A stretch of DNA of 64,000 bases from Sediminibacillus dalangtanensis. GTDB lineage: Bacteria > Bacillota > Bacilli > Bacillales > Amphibacillaceae. This document shows, one piece after another, positions 28,752-39,483 of the stretch. Each line of letters begins with the position of its first letter. The first letter of the stretch is position 1. The notes beneath the pieces are model-generated. The model was given only the letters and a program-made list of their open reading frames with translations, had not been told where the DNA came from and did no database searches. The stretch covers positions 2,170,001 through 2,234,000 of the forward strand of contig NZ_CP046956.1 of assembly GCF_017792025.1 (NCBI RefSeq), in the 5' to 3' direction. The translations under genes and the position numbers were made by a program.

Positions 28752-28889
28752 TTCGACATAAATACGATATTTCCTTCTTTTCAGGAAAAAACATTGGATT
28801 TTTTTCTATTTTCTTTTAATAGCTTTTATATACTTCATAATTCTTGTAATTACGACAATAAGTTCGTGGTTTATTGCCTTTTTGTCGAA
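28752..28889. promoter_or_regulatory. spo0A promoter region with 0A boxes
   Basis: TTTGTCGAA (plus, 28881-28889) and TGTCGAA (minus, 28758-28752) match the Spo0A box; TTGTCGT (minus, about 28858-28852) is one change away. The 295-base gap is A/T rich. I could not fix the sigma-A and sigma-H start sites. Confidence 0.65.
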
Positions 28890-28951
28890 AATTCTTTATT
28901 TTATTTTCTTAATTGTAGCACATTTTCCAGCTTATGCAGACTTTAACCCAA

Positions 28952-28991
28952 AAAAATTAACTCTTATCTTGGTAAGAGATAAGAGTTAATT
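28952..28991 (-). terminator. terminator of spoIVB
   Basis: ATTAACTCTTATCT and its complement AGATAAGAGTTAAT form the stem, with TTTTTTTGGG on the minus strand. Confidence 0.85.
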
Positions 28992-28997
28992 TGGGAT

Positions 28998-30275
28998 TCA
29001 GCCTGCTTTTTGTTCACTGCCATAAATATCAATACCTGCTTCATTCAGCATCCACTCAATGTGCACGCCGTAACCAGAAGTCGGATCATTGACAAACACA
29101 TGTGTTACTGCGCCGATTACCTTTCCATCCTGGATTATTGGACTACCGCTCATTCCTTGAACGATACCACCCGTTTCCTTTAGTAATTCCTTGTCCGTTA
29201 TCTTAATAATCATCCCTTTGGTGGCTGGGAATTTTTGCGGTACACTACTGACAATTTCCACATCGAATTCTTCCACTTTTTCTCCATGGACGACTGTCAG
29301 TATTTTTGCCGGGCCTTCTTTCACTTCGTGAGAAAGCGCAATAGGCATTGCCTTATCTATTTTTCCATTCTTTATCTTTTCATCCAACTTTCCAAAAACA
29401 CCGAAGGGCGTATTTTTCGTGATGTTGCCCAATTTCTTTTCGCTTGCCGAAAATTCGGCACGTTTTTCTCCAGGTGTCCCGTTATCTCCTTTTTCAATCG
29501 CTTTAATGTTGGAGCGGACAATTGTTCCTTTATGAATTTCAATCGGTTTTCGGGTGTCCATGTCGGAAATTACATGTCCCAACGCTCCATATTTTTTCGA
29601 TACAGGGTCATAAAAAGTCATCGTTCCGATTCCTGCGGCAGAATCCCTGATATACAAACCGATTCGGTAATCATCTTCTTTGGCATCCAAATAAGGAGTC
29701 AATTCGGTCTCAAAGGTTTTTTCACCGCGCTTTACTGTCACCTGTAACGATTCACCATCATTTCCTGCGCTTTCTACAAAAGGAGCCACTTCCGATATTT
29801 TCTTTATTGCTTTTCCATTTATTTTTAACAGGATGTCGCCAACCTGTATATCCGCTTCTTCCCCAGGGGAAACCTTCCCTTCACTGGTTGTTATTTGATG
29901 ATGACCTACTACTAAAACTCCAAGGGTATGAAGATTAACGCCGATTGACTGTCCACCTGGTATGATACGGAAATCATCCAGAACGTCGACATTCACTTTT
30001 TTTATTGGCAATCCGGCTAGTTCATAGACAATATCTGCTGTTCCCATTCCCTTGGCAGCAAAGGAAGCCTCACCTGCTGCCTCTATAACCTCTTCATCAC
30101 TGCTGGCCATCGATACATGCGTGCCGAGAGCCGGCATGTGAATCCCTTCCTGGTTCATAAACGTGGTCAGATGACCAGGTATCATGAAAAAATCTTTAAC
30201 CGGTAAAAAAGGAATACACAGGAAAGCAACAAGGAGCGTTATTCCTATGCCATTACGAAATCCTCTAAGTTTCAT
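28998..30275 (-). CDS. spoIVB: SpoIVB serine peptidase (family S55)
   Basis: A 425-aa forespore-made protease that crosses into the intermembrane space and activates the SpoIVFB/pro-sigma-K checkpoint. It has an N-terminal membrane anchor ([18 protein letters not shown]), a PDZ domain around 105-200 ([18 protein letters not shown]), and the peptidase domain with [16 protein letters not shown] (His) and the Ser in [11 protein letters not shown]. It lies between recN and spo0A as in all Bacilli. Confidence 0.96.
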   Translation of the reverse strand: MKLRGFRNGIGITLLVAFLCIPFLPVKDFFMIPGHLTTFMNQEGIHMPALGTHVSMASSDEEVIEAAGEASFAAKGMGTADIVYELAGLPIKKVNVDVLDDFRIIPGGQSIGVNLHTLGVLVVGHHQITTSEGKVSPGEEADIQVGDILLKINGKAIKKISEVAPFVESAGNDGESLQVTVKRGEKTFETELTPYLDAKEDDYRIGLYIRDSAAGIGTMTFYDPVSKKYGALGHVISDMDTRKPIEIHKGTIVRSNIKAIEKGDNGTPGEKRAEFSASEKKLGNITKNTPFGVFGKLDEKIKNGKIDKAMPIALSHEVKEGPAKILTVVHGEKVEEFDVEIVSSVPQKFPATKGMIIKITDKELLKETGGIVQGMSGSPIIQDGKVIGAVTHVFVNDPTSGYGVHIEWMLNEAGIDIYGSEQKAG

Positions 30276-30442
30276 GCTTCACTCTCCTCGTTCCTAACCC
30301 ATATCAATAATTTTATTTCTGTAGTTCTAATTTGGCCTTACAGCTTCTTTTTTAAACACTGTAAAGATGAGAAATAGCGGCGATAATTTCCTTAAATGCT
30401 TGGAATTAATCAAGCGAAAAGGCGGATAATATAATAAAGCCA

Positions 30443-30471
30443 AAGAAAAAACCCTTGCCATTGGCAAGGGT
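30443..30471 (-). terminator. terminator of recN
   Basis: ACCCTTGCCA-TT-GGCAAGGGT abuts the recN stop; the minus strand continues TTTTTTCTTTG. Confidence 0.85.
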
Positions 30472-32204
30472 CATTCTTGATCCTTTTTGAATTTTTCTGC
30501 AAGCTTTATCAACTCTCTGGCATGTTCCTTTGTCGTTTCCGTCATTTCTGCTCCGGTGATCATCCGGCTGATCTCTTCCACGGAAGATTCCGTATCTAGT
30601 TCCACCATAGAGGTGCTTGTCCTTTCACCTGACACATGCTTTTCAATTAAAAGATGGGTGTCCGCCATCGAAGCAACCTGTGGGAGGTGGGAAATACATA
30701 AAACCTGAGAACCGGTTGCAATCCCATGAATTTTTTCAGCTATCGCCTGTGCGACCCTTCCGCTTACCCCGGTATCAACCTCGTCAAAGATGACACTGGT
30801 CACCCCTTGGTGTTTAGAAAAAATTTTCTTCAGGGCTAACATGATTCTGGATAGCTCTCCGCCTGAGGCAACTTTATTGATTTCTTTTAGTGGCTCTCCG
30901 GGATTGGTAGTGATCAAAAATTTCACCAGGTCGAAACCATTGGCCTGCATACTAACAGGAATTCCTTCCAACTGTGGATCTCCTTCTTTTCCGCGTCTCA
31001 TTTGTATATCGACACCGAATGCGGCTTTTTCTAAATAGAGATCCTTCAATTCTTTGTGGATGGAATCAGACAAGGTTTCCGCTGCCTTTTTTCGGATATC
31101 ATGCATATGCCTCGCTTCCAAAAGCGCATCTTCTCCAAGTTCTGCAATTTGATTTTGCAGCTTGGATAAATGGGATTCGCGATTGGTGATTTGATCAATC
31201 TCATCTTCGACTTCCGCTGCGTATTCTAAAATTTCCGTTACTGTCTGGCCATATTTCTTTTTTAAACGGTTGATCTCATTTAACCGGCTTTCTATCACGT
31301 TCAGCCGTTCCGGATCAAATTCCATGGAATCGAGGAAATTACGCAAATCAAACGTAAATTCCTCCAGTACATAATAGTGATTCGAGAATTCTTCTTTTTT
31401 AGAAGCTGCTTCTTCATCATATTCACTCGCACTTTCCAAGCCGTTCAATGCAAGCGAAAGCCAGTCAAGCCCCTTCTGCTCTCCATACAACGCGTTATAA
31501 GCATCATGAATTCCCTGATATATTTTTTCATAATTGTTCAGCTTATCCCGTTCTTCACTTAACGTTTCATCTTCCAAGGGGGACAATTCTGCCTCTTGAA
31601 TTTCCTTTAACTGAAATTCAAGCAAATCGAGCCGCTGAACCATTTCCTGTTCATTCTCGCTGAGTTCGCGATAACGCTTCCTTAAAGCCTGAAATTTTTC
31701 AAACAAACGGAGATAATCTGATTTTACTTGTTCCAGTTCATCTCTGACATATAGATCCAATAATTCAATATGCCTGTCCACTTCCATAAGAGACTGTGTC
31801 TCATGCTGACTGTGTATGTCAATGAGCGTTTTACCGAATTCTTTCAATATCGCCAGCGTGACTAATTTGCCGTTCACCCTGCAAATACTTTTTCCATTAG
31901 CTGTAATCGTACGATGAAGGACAATCATGCCGTCTTCATTGATATCTACTCCAAAATGGCGCCCTTTTTCAAATATAGGATGATGGAGATCATCAATAAT
32001 GAACAATCCCTCTATATCCGCTTTTTTAGCTCCATACCTGACAAACTCTACCGACCCTCTACCACCAGTCAATAATTGGACGGCATCGATAATGATCGAT
32101 TTGCCTGCCCCGGTTTCGCCTGTTAACACAGTCAAGCCTTCATTGAATGTAATCGATATTTCATCAATAATTGCGAAATCCTTGATAGACAATTCAGTTA
32201 ACAA
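30471..32204 (-). CDS. recN: DNA repair protein RecN
   Basis: A 577-aa SMC-like ATPase gathering double-strand break ends. Walker A TVLTGETGAGKSIIIDAVQLL is at the N-terminus, a long coiled coil fills the middle, and the ABC signature KVASGGELSRIMLAL and Walker B SVIFDEVDTGVSG are at the C-terminus. The start is TTG with a good GAGGTGG. It lies 34 bases after ahrC and is probably cotranscribed. Confidence 0.97.
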   Translation of the reverse strand: MLTELSIKDFAIIDEISITFNEGLTVLTGETGAGKSIIIDAVQLLTGGRGSVEFVRYGAKKADIEGLFIIDDLHHPIFEKGRHFGVDINEDGMIVLHRTITANGKSICRVNGKLVTLAILKEFGKTLIDIHSQHETQSLMEVDRHIELLDLYVRDELEQVKSDYLRLFEKFQALRKRYRELSENEQEMVQRLDLLEFQLKEIQEAELSPLEDETLSEERDKLNNYEKIYQGIHDAYNALYGEQKGLDWLSLALNGLESASEYDEEAASKKEEFSNHYYVLEEFTFDLRNFLDSMEFDPERLNVIESRLNEINRLKKKYGQTVTEILEYAAEVEDEIDQITNRESHLSKLQNQIAELGEDALLEARHMHDIRKKAAETLSDSIHKELKDLYLEKAAFGVDIQMRRGKEGDPQLEGIPVSMQANGFDLVKFLITTNPGEPLKEINKVASGGELSRIMLALKKIFSKHQGVTSVIFDEVDTGVSGRVAQAIAEKIHGIATGSQVLCISHLPQVASMADTHLLIEKHVSGERTSTSMVELDTESSVEEISRMITGAEMTETTKEHARELIKLAEKFKKDQE

Positions 32205-32238
32205 GTAAAAACCACCTCATTTTTTTAAAGTAAACCTG

Positions 32239-32688
32239 TTACAACATTTCCAACAGTCTGTTTTTGATTTTCTGTGTATCCTTTTCTGTACGACAGATAA
32301 TCAAGCAAGTATCATCACCACATATCGTCCCCATGATTTCCGTCCAATCGAGGTTATCGATCAGTGCACCAAGTGCTTGCGCATTTCCAGGAAGGGTTTT
32401 TAATACAATAAAATACCCAGCTGTATCAATCCGGACAAATGCATCCATGATCAACCGTCTAAGTTTCTCCAGCGGATTGAAGCGCTGGTCGGCAGGAAGG
32501 CTGTACTTATACTGACCATCTACGGTCGGTACTTTTACAAGATGCAATTCTTTTATATCCCTGGAAACAGTAGCTTGAGTGACATTGTACCCTAAGTCAC
32601 GCAGCTGTTCGACGAGTTCATCCTGGGTTTCAATATCGTTATCGGTTATTAATTCTCTAATTTTTATATGCCGTTGTCCTTTCGTCAT
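32239..32688 (-). CDS. ahrC: arginine repressor / activator AhrC (ArgR)
   Basis: A 149-aa hexameric regulator of arginine biosynthesis and catabolism. The winged HTH (1-70, [20 protein letters not shown]) is followed by a hinge and the arginine-binding domain with [31 protein letters not shown], where the DD pair binds Arg. Length is standard. Confidence 0.97.
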   Translation of the reverse strand: MTKGQRHIKIRELITDNDIETQDELVEQLRDLGYNVTQATVSRDIKELHLVKVPTVDGQYKYSLPADQRFNPLEKLRRLIMDAFVRIDTAGYFIVLKTLPGNAQALGALIDNLDWTEIMGTICGDDTCLIICRTEKDTQKIKNRLLEML

Positions 32689-32744
32689 TTTACCCCTCCT
32701 TCTTTTGACAAAATCTATTCTCTTGGTATAAAGATTGGCAAAGG

Positions 32745-32770
32745 AAAAGGGCTACAGAAAATGTAGCCCT
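32745..32770 (-). terminator. terminator after the TlyA-type gene
   Basis: AGGGCTACA with TGTAGCCCT around a 5-base loop, then TTTTCC on the minus strand, so the isoprenoid operon may end here. Confidence 0.7.
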
Positions 32771-32772
32771 GC

Positions 32773-33597
32773 TTATACTTGCTTCTGATGTGTCTCGTGC
32801 GCTTCCTTGACTACAAGGTCCACTTCGACATCAGACAGGTTATTTCCTGCTTCTCGTCCCTCATAAACAAAATAGGCTAAAAACTCGATGTTTCCATCTC
32901 CACCTGTTATTGGTGAGAAAGTAAGCCCTTGAACGGAAAATCCTTCTGTCCCAGCAAAGGAGAGTGTATTCTCCAAAACCTGGCGATGGACAGTTGCATC
33001 CCTGACAATCCCTTTTCGACCAACCTGTTCCCGACCTGCTTCAAATTGCGGTTTGATTAGAGCGACTACCTCTCCTTTGGCTTTGATCAGTGTTGCCAGC
33101 ACTGGCAGTATCAGCTTTAAGGAAATGAAAGAAACGTCAATAGATGCAAAATCCGGTGTCCCTTTTTTCAGCATATCCGGTTTTACATATCGAAAATTGG
33201 TCCTTTCCATTACCTCTACTCTTTCATCATTCCGCAGTTTCCAATCAAGCTGGTTATAGCCGACATCTACTGCATAGCTTAACTCGGCACCGTTTTGCAA
33301 TGCACAATCGGTAAAACCGCCTGTTGACGAACCAATATCGATCACTTTTTTTCCTTGAAGGTCGATGGCAAAATACTTGATGGCTTTTTCTAACTTCAAT
33401 CCGCCTCTGCCTACATACGGAAACAACTTACCCTTTACGGTTAGGGGTATATCCTCTTCCACTTTCATACCCGGCTTGTCCAGTCGGGTTTGTTCTGAAT
33501 AGACTAATCCGGCCATTATCGACCGTTTCGCCTTCTCTCGCGTTTCAATCAACCCTCTGTCCACCAACAGAGTGTCGAGCCTTGTTTTTTTACTCAA
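32773..33597 (-). CDS. yqxC: TlyA family rRNA (cytidine-2'-O)-methyltransferase / YqxC
   Basis: A 274-aa protein with an N-terminal S4 RNA-binding domain (TRLDTLLVDRGLIETREKAKRSIMAGLV) and an FtsJ-like methyltransferase domain: VIDIGSSTGGFTDCALQNGA is the S-adenosylmethionine site. Relatives methylate ribosomal RNA; this has not been shown for YqxC. The start is TTG, 6 bases after the dxs stop, with a poor ribosome site, so coupling is likely. Confidence 0.9.
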   Translation of the reverse strand: MSKKTRLDTLLVDRGLIETREKAKRSIMAGLVYSEQTRLDKPGMKVEEDIPLTVKGKLFPYVGRGGLKLEKAIKYFAIDLQGKKVIDIGSSTGGFTDCALQNGAELSYAVDVGYNQLDWKLRNDERVEVMERTNFRYVKPDMLKKGTPDFASIDVSFISLKLILPVLATLIKAKGEVVALIKPQFEAGREQVGRKGIVRDATVHRQVLENTLSFAGTEGFSVQGLTFSPITGGDGNIEFLAYFVYEGREAGNNLSDVEVDLVVKEAHETHQKQV

Positions 33598-33603
33598 AAT
33601 CGA

Positions 33604-35496
33604 TCATGCCCTTTGCTGTTTACTTGGCAGCATGCGCTGTATATGTTGGATTGCTTGTTCCTTCGTCAAACCGATTTCTTCTAATAACTGGTCAACTTTA
33701 CCATGTTCAATATATCGATCCGGTATGCCCATCCGTTGAATCGCCTGGTTCTGGTAATCGTTCTCTTCAGCAAATTCCAATACAGAACTGCCAAACCCAC
33801 CTTTTAATACTGCCTCTTCGATCGTCAGTATCGGCAGGTTCATGGACATCAACTCATGAAGCATCCGTTCATCAAGCGGTTTGATAAAGCGTGCATTGAT
33901 CACTTTGACAGATATACCCTTTGCCTGCAATTCTTTGCTCGCCTGCAACGCCATCGGTATGGTAGTGCCGAAAGTTAGGATAGCAGCATCACTACCCTCT
34001 TTCAAGATCTCCCAACTGCCAATTTCTATCGAATGAAACGTTTCATCCATAGCAACGCCTAGACCATTACCACGCGGGTAACGGACGGCAATCGGCCCAT
34101 CATCGTATTCAACCGCAGTATGGACCATATGCTGGCATTCGTTTTCGTCTTTAGGCATCATCACGACCATATTGGGAATACTCCGCAAAAAGGATATATC
34201 GAAGACACCCTGATGCGTTTCTCCGTCTGCTCCCACGAGTCCAGCCCGGTCAATCCCGAACATTACATTGAGGTTTTGTCGGCAGACATCATGAACCAAC
34301 TGATCGTATGCCCGCTGCAGGAAAGTCGAATAAATTGCTAAAAATGGCTTCATCCCCTGGGTGGCAAGCCCTGCTGACATAGTGGCAGCATGCTGTTCGG
34401 CGATGCCGACATCGAAGAGCCGTTCAGGAAACTCCTTTTGGAACTTTTCCAGCTTCGAGCCCAGAATCATCGCAGGCGTAATAACCGTCAACCGCTCATC
34501 TTCCCGCGCTTTTTTTTGCAGCGTACTGCTGACGACTTCACTCCACGCCGGTGGAGCATCTACTGGTTTTATTTTCTCCCCGGAATCGATTTTATACGGA
34601 CCGACTCCATGCCATCTGTCTTTCATGTCTGTCTCTGCTGGCTGGTATCCCTTTCCTTTTTGAGTAATCACATGAACAAGGACAGGACCGCCGGTTTTCT
34701 TGGCATATTGGAGATTTTCCTGCAAAGCAGAAAAATCGTGGCCGTCGACAGGGCCATAGTAGGTGAACCCGAATTCTTCAAACAGCATCCCCGGTACCAT
34801 AAAGTATTTCATGCTATCCTTGACTCGTTCTGCAGTTTGGGCAAGACGACCGCCGACTGCCGGTATTTTTTTCATCAGCCACTCCATCTCATCTTTTACC
34901 CGTTTATATTTGCCTGCACTTCTCATACGTCCTAATGCATTATGCAGGGCTCCGACATTATTGGCAATCGACATTTCGTTATCATTCAGGATGACGATGA
35001 TGTCTTTTTTTTCATGGCCGATATGATTCAGCGCTTCCAAGGCCATGCCTCCGGTCAATGCTCCATCCCCGATAATTGGGACAATATGACTGTCCTCTTT
35101 TTTCAAATCTCTCGCGATAGTCATTCCCATCGCGGCAGATAGCGAGGTAGAACTGTGGCCCGTTTCCCAAACATCATGCTCACTCTCACGTACTTTTGGA
35201 AAACCGCATAAACCTTTATACTGACGCAGCGTATCAAACTGACCGGCACGTCCCGTTAAGATTTTATGAATATAGGACTGGTGTCCCACATCAAATATAA
35301 ATTTGTCCTTCGGGCTCTGAAAAAGTTTATGGAGCGCCAATGTCAATTCCACAACACCTAAATTCGCTCCAAGATGCCCTCCCGTAACGGATAACTTCTC
35401 AATCAGAAACTGCCGGATTTTTGCTGCAAACTGCTCTAATTCTTCGTTTGACATATTTTTTAAAAACGAAGGATCTTTTATTTCTGTAAGATCCAT
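33604..35496 (-). CDS. dxs: 1-deoxy-D-xylulose-5-phosphate synthase
   Basis: A 630-aa thiamine diphosphate enzyme joining pyruvate and glyceraldehyde 3-phosphate, the entry to the non-mevalonate isoprenoid pathway. [16 protein letters not shown], then [16 protein letters not shown] (cofactor), [15 protein letters not shown] and VRYPRGNG are all present. The frame extends 33 codons upstream, but the ATG at 35496, after AGGGGAGG, gives the usual length. It is downstream of OLE RNA and oapA. Confidence 0.97.
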   Translation of the reverse strand: MDLTEIKDPSFLKNMSNEELEQFAAKIRQFLIEKLSVTGGHLGANLGVVELTLALHKLFQSPKDKFIFDVGHQSYIHKILTGRAGQFDTLRQYKGLCGFPKVRESEHDVWETGHSSTSLSAAMGMTIARDLKKEDSHIVPIIGDGALTGGMALEALNHIGHEKKDIIVILNDNEMSIANNVGALHNALGRMRSAGKYKRVKDEMEWLMKKIPAVGGRLAQTAERVKDSMKYFMVPGMLFEEFGFTYYGPVDGHDFSALQENLQYAKKTGGPVLVHVITQKGKGYQPAETDMKDRWHGVGPYKIDSGEKIKPVDAPPAWSEVVSSTLQKKAREDERLTVITPAMILGSKLEKFQKEFPERLFDVGIAEQHAATMSAGLATQGMKPFLAIYSTFLQRAYDQLVHDVCRQNLNVMFGIDRAGLVGADGETHQGVFDISFLRSIPNMVVMMPKDENECQHMVHTAVEYDDGPIAVRYPRGNGLGVAMDETFHSIEIGSWEILKEGSDAAILTFGTTIPMALQASKELQAKGISVKVINARFIKPLDERMLHELMSMNLPILTIEEAVLKGGFGSSVLEFAEENDYQNQAIQRMGIPDRYIEHGKVDQLLEEIGLTKEQAIQHIQRMLPSKQQRA

Positions 35497-35679
35497 GATG
35501 GGATTCCTCCCCTTCACCATAATTTTCCGGTCGGTAATTACTTGCATGATACCTACCGGTTCCTTTTTGCTTGCGAATTCCAGTTTATGTCGCAATTTGT
35601 ACTTTCCCTTAGTATAACAAATATCTTCAGTAAACGTATGTTTAACGATTCTGTTGACATTTTCTTCTCCTTACCACTA

Positions 35680-36255
35680 CTACCCTTTTTTAAGCAATTG
35701 TACATTGAATTTAGACTCGATCAATGCGACAACCTTGCCCACAAAAAAGATAATATCGGTTGAGGCATGGATGGCAAAATACTTGCCGATTGCTTTTCCG
35801 CCAACAGTCAACGCAGCCACAAAACTGGTTAAGACCACATTGATCACAATTTGGAGGGTGGAACCTTCTGAATAACCGAATCCGTTAGCTACCTGCAACA
35901 CGACAATTGCTGAAGCAGTACCACTGACGATTCCCGAAATATCTCCGATCACGTCATTGCAAAAACTGGCAAAACGATCTGCATTCCGAACAATCAGCAA
36001 GGCTTGCTTGGAACCGCTTACCTTTTCCGAGGCCATTGCGTGGAATGGCGTTTCATCTGCAGCAGTTGCTGCAATCCCCAGCATATCAAAAAATATACCA
36101 ATCAGCACGATAACCAACACGATTAACATTCCTATAATCCATGCTACACCGTTAAGTACGGAAGATGATATAACTGAAAAAATAGCCGCTAACACGAATG
36201 TGATAACGGCAATACTTAAACTAAATCGTAACGACTTTTGTAGTTGTGATTTCAT
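35680..36255 (-). CDS. oapA: OLE-associated membrane protein OapA
   Basis: A 191-aa membrane protein. Long hydrophobic segments (VITFVLAAIFSVISSSVLNG, IIGMLIVLVIVLIGIFFDML, and two near the C-terminus) give about four helices, with charged ADETPFHAMASEKVSGSKQAL between them. It lies directly after a 600-base structured RNA and before dxs, which is the fixed setting of OapA, the protein that binds OLE RNA at the membrane. The ATG at 36255 is preferred, because GAGGG precedes it; another ATG lies at 36267. Confidence 0.9.
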   Translation of the reverse strand: MKSQLQKSLRFSLSIAVITFVLAAIFSVISSSVLNGVAWIIGMLIVLVIVLIGIFFDMLGIAATAADETPFHAMASEKVSGSKQALLIVRNADRFASFCNDVIGDISGIVSGTASAIVVLQVANGFGYSEGSTLQIVINVVLTSFVAALTVGGKAIGKYFAIHASTDIIFFVGKVVALIESKFNVQLLKKG

Positions 36256-36299
36256 TGTTACCCTCATTAATCGGATTCTAAAGTTATGTATCAGGAATG

Positions 36300-36905
36300 G
36301 TCATTTAAAAGGTAAAAACTGCGGCTTAGGTCCAGTAGGTTTTCCCAGATGGATACCGAATGTTGCCATTCTGGCGGTTCCCCTTTAAATCCACCTTAGC
36401 TTTGTCACCAAAAGCTAGACTGGATTACCACTTAGTCCGCACTATAATCCCTTTTAAATGTCCAATGGAACAGTCTAGGAGATTTCCTCGACAGTCTTTA
36501 GCCGTTCCCTAGCCTCTTTTGCAGCACTGATTTCAAATGGCAAAATAACATAATAAAAGTGGCCGCTTCTATTACGCCGATAGCCATTATCCCCTCAGGA
36601 CCACTCAAGGCAGGCTACGCTGCGAATAGAGATTCCCTTTCCCTATTGCGCAGGTTCATACCCCATTCCATAGCAGCTGCTAGGCTTAGCCGCCGCTACA
36701 GAGATGGGCCTCCGCGGAAGCAGGGTCCTCGCCCACATGCCTTTGTGGATCGCCCTGCTACCTTAACTCCCAGCACTGACCCAAGGCTGGGCGCCTCAAG
36801 CCAGCACAAGGAACTTCATCGATGTGCCCTTTGGCGGATTTTTAGGCCCGCCTTCAGGAACGGAGGACCGACTAGAATACTGCACCATTCCCATTTGATT
36901 ATATT
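36300..36905 (-). ncRNA. ole: OLE RNA (Ornate, Large, Extremophilic)
   Basis: A stretch of about 600 bases between ispA and oapA without a gene on the minus strand. It is GC-richer than other gaps and packed with stems, for example GCAGGG (36720-36725) against CCCTGC (36753-36758) with an inner CCACA/TGTGG. Blocks such as GCGGCGGCTAAGCC, read on the minus strand, and the ispA-RNA-oapA-dxs order identify it as OLE, found mostly in anaerobic or extremophilic Firmicutes. It forms a membrane complex with OapA and is linked to cold, alcohol and magnesium stress tolerance in Halalkalibacterium. Ends are approximate. Confidence 0.93.
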
Positions 36906-36990
36906 TTATCATAAATCAAAAAAAATCTCAATTTAAGAAAAAGCGGGCATAGAGTAACTACCACTAAAGTAAGGAAACCAATCAGGTCAT

Positions 36991-37875
36991 TCAACGATCG
37001 CGGTTGCCGAAGTACTCGGTAATGTCGACTAGTACCGAGCTTTCTACACCTGCTTCCTTCAAAGTTTGCTTCGCTTTTTGAATATACATTTCTTTTTGCT
37101 GTATCGCACCATCCAGCCCGAGAAGCTTTGGATAGGTGCTTTTCAAGTTGGTTTCATCGCTGCCTACAGGCTTGCCGATCAACTCGGGGTCACCCTGAAC
37201 ATCGAGAATGTCATCCTGCACTTGAAAAATCAATCCGAGGTAGTAGGCATACTCTTGAAGGGAGGCAATTTGACCAGTAGTAGCCCCGCCGATCATTGCA
37301 CCGGCAGTCACTGCAAATCGGAGTAGCCTTCCTGTTTTCAACGTATGGATTTGTTCCAGTTGTTCCAAGTCTGCTTTTTTGTCTTCAGCCTGCATATCGA
37401 GAACTTGTCCAGCAACCATACCTTTCGGCCCGGCTGCATCAGCTAACTGTCTGATTAATTCCACTTTCTTCGTCTCAGAAACGGCCAATTCCGAAGCGAT
37501 AATTTCGAAGCTGTATGTTAAAAGTCCATCGCCAGCAAGGATGGCAGTAGCTTCATCAAACTGTATATGATTGGTCGGTTTTCCCCGTCGTATATTATCA
37601 TTATCCATCGCAGGCAGATCATCGTGAATAAGTGAATAGGTATGAATCATCTCCAGGGCCGCAGCTGCAGGTATGACAGTTTTTATGACTCCGCCATAGG
37701 ACTCGCAGCTCGCAGCCATTAAAATCGGGCGTAATCTTTTCCCGCCTGCTTCGGCTGAATATTTCATCGCCGCTTTAAGCCGTTCCGGTGCCTCCAGCTT
37801 TTTTATATAACCAACGATTGCTTCATCCATCTGGAGTTGTTTTTCCTTCAAATATTTTTCTAGACTTTCGGTCAC
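36991..37875 (-). CDS. ispA: farnesyl diphosphate synthase (polyprenyl synthetase)
   Basis: A 294-aa enzyme condensing isopentenyl diphosphate to geranyl and farnesyl diphosphate. The first Asp-rich motif is HDDLPAMDNDNIRRGKP (DDxxD-type with the two-residue insert of bacterial FPP synthases); the second is QVQDDILDVQGD. GGKRLRPILM is the substrate-binding start. The start is GTG, one base after the xseB stop, with CAGGAGG inside xseB. The OLE RNA follows. Confidence 0.96.
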   Translation of the reverse strand: MTESLEKYLKEKQLQMDEAIVGYIKKLEAPERLKAAMKYSAEAGGKRLRPILMAASCESYGGVIKTVIPAAAALEMIHTYSLIHDDLPAMDNDNIRRGKPTNHIQFDEATAILAGDGLLTYSFEIIASELAVSETKKVELIRQLADAAGPKGMVAGQVLDMQAEDKKADLEQLEQIHTLKTGRLLRFAVTAGAMIGGATTGQIASLQEYAYYLGLIFQVQDDILDVQGDPELIGKPVGSDETNLKSTYPKLLGLDGAIQQKEMYIQKAKQTLKEAGVESSVLVDITEYFGNRDR

Positions 37876-37876
37876 C

Positions 37877-38107
37877 CTATTCGTCCTCCTGAATAGAGAA
37901 AGGAACAGTTTCGCCCTGTTCATTAACAATTTTCTCCATTTGTTCTTCTACATTCGACAGCTTATCGCTACATAGCTTGGAAAGCTTCATCCCTTCCTGA
38001 TAATAATTGATCGCCTTTTCCAACGGGACTTCCCCTTCTTCAAGCTTCTCCACAATTTCCTCCAGCTGTTTCATTGCTTCTTCAAAGCTGATTTCTTGGT
38101 CACTCAT
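37877..38107 (-). CDS. xseB: exodeoxyribonuclease VII small subunit
   Basis: A 76-aa helical partner of XseA. The pattern [33 protein letters not shown] is diagnostic. The ATG at 38107 overlaps the xseA stop by 4 bases (ATGA) and has GAGGAGG. Confidence 0.96.
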   Translation of the reverse strand: MSDQEISFEEAMKQLEEIVEKLEEGEVPLEKAINYYQEGMKLSKLCSDKLSNVEEQMEKIVNEQGETVPFSIQEDE

Positions 38108-39450
38108 TGTTTCTCCTCCTCGATTCCCCATACCTGGCAGTCCAACGAGCCATCAAAAAGTTTAACCGTCACTTGTTCTCCCGGTTGAACTTTTTTGGTA
38201 GAGGATAATACTTCACCGTTTTGCTGATAAGTGATGGAATAACCACGCTTCATCGTATTTAATGGGTTCAATAGAGATAATTTGTCCAGATTTTTTTGGA
38301 ATCGGTTTTGCCTTGCTTGTACTTCTTTGGCAAAAGCTCGATCAAGCCGTAGACGCAGCTGGTTAAGCTCACGGCCCATCAGCTGTGTCTGTGTTTTCGG
38401 ATGCTTTAGCATTAGCCGTTTATGAAGAGCCCGAAGGCTGTCTTGCTTGCTATTGTGTCTGGCAGACAATCCTCTGCCAAGACGCTCCACGAATTTATCG
38501 AGCTCCTGTTCTTTTTGCCGTAATAATTGAGCAGGATAACGAAAGGCGTATGCTCTTTGCAACTGGCCTAGTCGTTCTTTAGCACTGGCTAATCTGCTTT
38601 TTAGCGCTCGATCCATTGAACGATCGAGGGCAATAATTCGCTCTTTGATTTCCGCTTGTGAAGGAACTGCCAGCTCTGCAGCAGCTGTCGGAGTAGCCGC
38701 CCGCATGTCAGCAACCATATCACTGATCGTAAAGTCGGTTTCATGCCCTATGGCAGATATTACGGGTACAGTAGAAGCGTGTATGGCCCTGGCAACAATT
38801 TCTTCATTAAAGCTCCACAACTCTTCTATCGAGCCGCCGCCGCGACCAACAATCAGAACATCAAAGTCTCCCATTCGGCTGGCTGTTTCGATGGCCTTTA
38901 CGATGGAGGCAGCAGACTGACTTCCTTGCACAAGCACCGGAAACAGTACAGACTTTGCGATTGGATAGCGTCTCGATAAGGTAGTCATAATATCGCGAAC
39001 GGCAGCACCTGTCGGAGAAGTGATCACTCCGATTTTTTTCGGATAAACAGGAATGGATTGTTTAACGGAATGATCAAACAGCCCTTCTTTGCTCAACTTT
39101 TCTTTTAATTGTTCGAAGGCAAGATAAAGGGCGCCGATTCCGTCAGGCTCCATCTGGGAGATATACAACTGGTACTGGCCTTGCGGCTCGTAAACGCTCA
39201 ACTCCCCTTTTACCAGGACATTCATGCCATTTTCCGGTTTAAATTTCAAGGACCGGTTATTTCCAGCGAACATCACTGCCTGGATTCTGGAATGGTCATC
39301 TTTTAAGGTTAGGTACATATGCCCTCTGCTATGATGCTTAAAGTTGGAAATCTCGGCTTTCAACCAAACATCCTTTAAGTGCCTGTCCATTTCAAATTTC
39401 CGTTTTATATATTTTGTCAATGCGGTTACTGTTAAATATCTATCATTCAT
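38104..39450 (-). CDS. xseA: exodeoxyribonuclease VII large subunit
   Basis: A 448-aa catalytic subunit that degrades single-stranded DNA from both ends. It has an N-terminal OB fold ([24 protein letters not shown]), the nuclease core with [18 protein letters not shown] and [43 protein letters not shown], then a long coiled coil to the end. It is part of folD-xseA-xseB-ispA. Confidence 0.97.
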   Translation of the reverse strand: MNDRYLTVTALTKYIKRKFEMDRHLKDVWLKAEISNFKHHSRGHMYLTLKDDHSRIQAVMFAGNNRSLKFKPENGMNVLVKGELSVYEPQGQYQLYISQMEPDGIGALYLAFEQLKEKLSKEGLFDHSVKQSIPVYPKKIGVITSPTGAAVRDIMTTLSRRYPIAKSVLFPVLVQGSQSAASIVKAIETASRMGDFDVLIVGRGGGSIEELWSFNEEIVARAIHASTVPVISAIGHETDFTISDMVADMRAATPTAAAELAVPSQAEIKERIIALDRSMDRALKSRLASAKERLGQLQRAYAFRYPAQLLRQKEQELDKFVERLGRGLSARHNSKQDSLRALHKRLMLKHPKTQTQLMGRELNQLRLRLDRAFAKEVQARQNRFQKNLDKLSLLNPLNTMKRGYSITYQQNGEVLSSTKKVQPGEQVTVKLFDGSLDCQVWGIEEEKQ

Positions 39451-39483
39451 CGCTGGACACCTGCATATCTGGATTTTCTTCCA

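Noticed and set aside
36559..36936. 125-aa frame on the plus strand
   Set aside because: It is the complement of OLE RNA; low-complexity reading with no family features.
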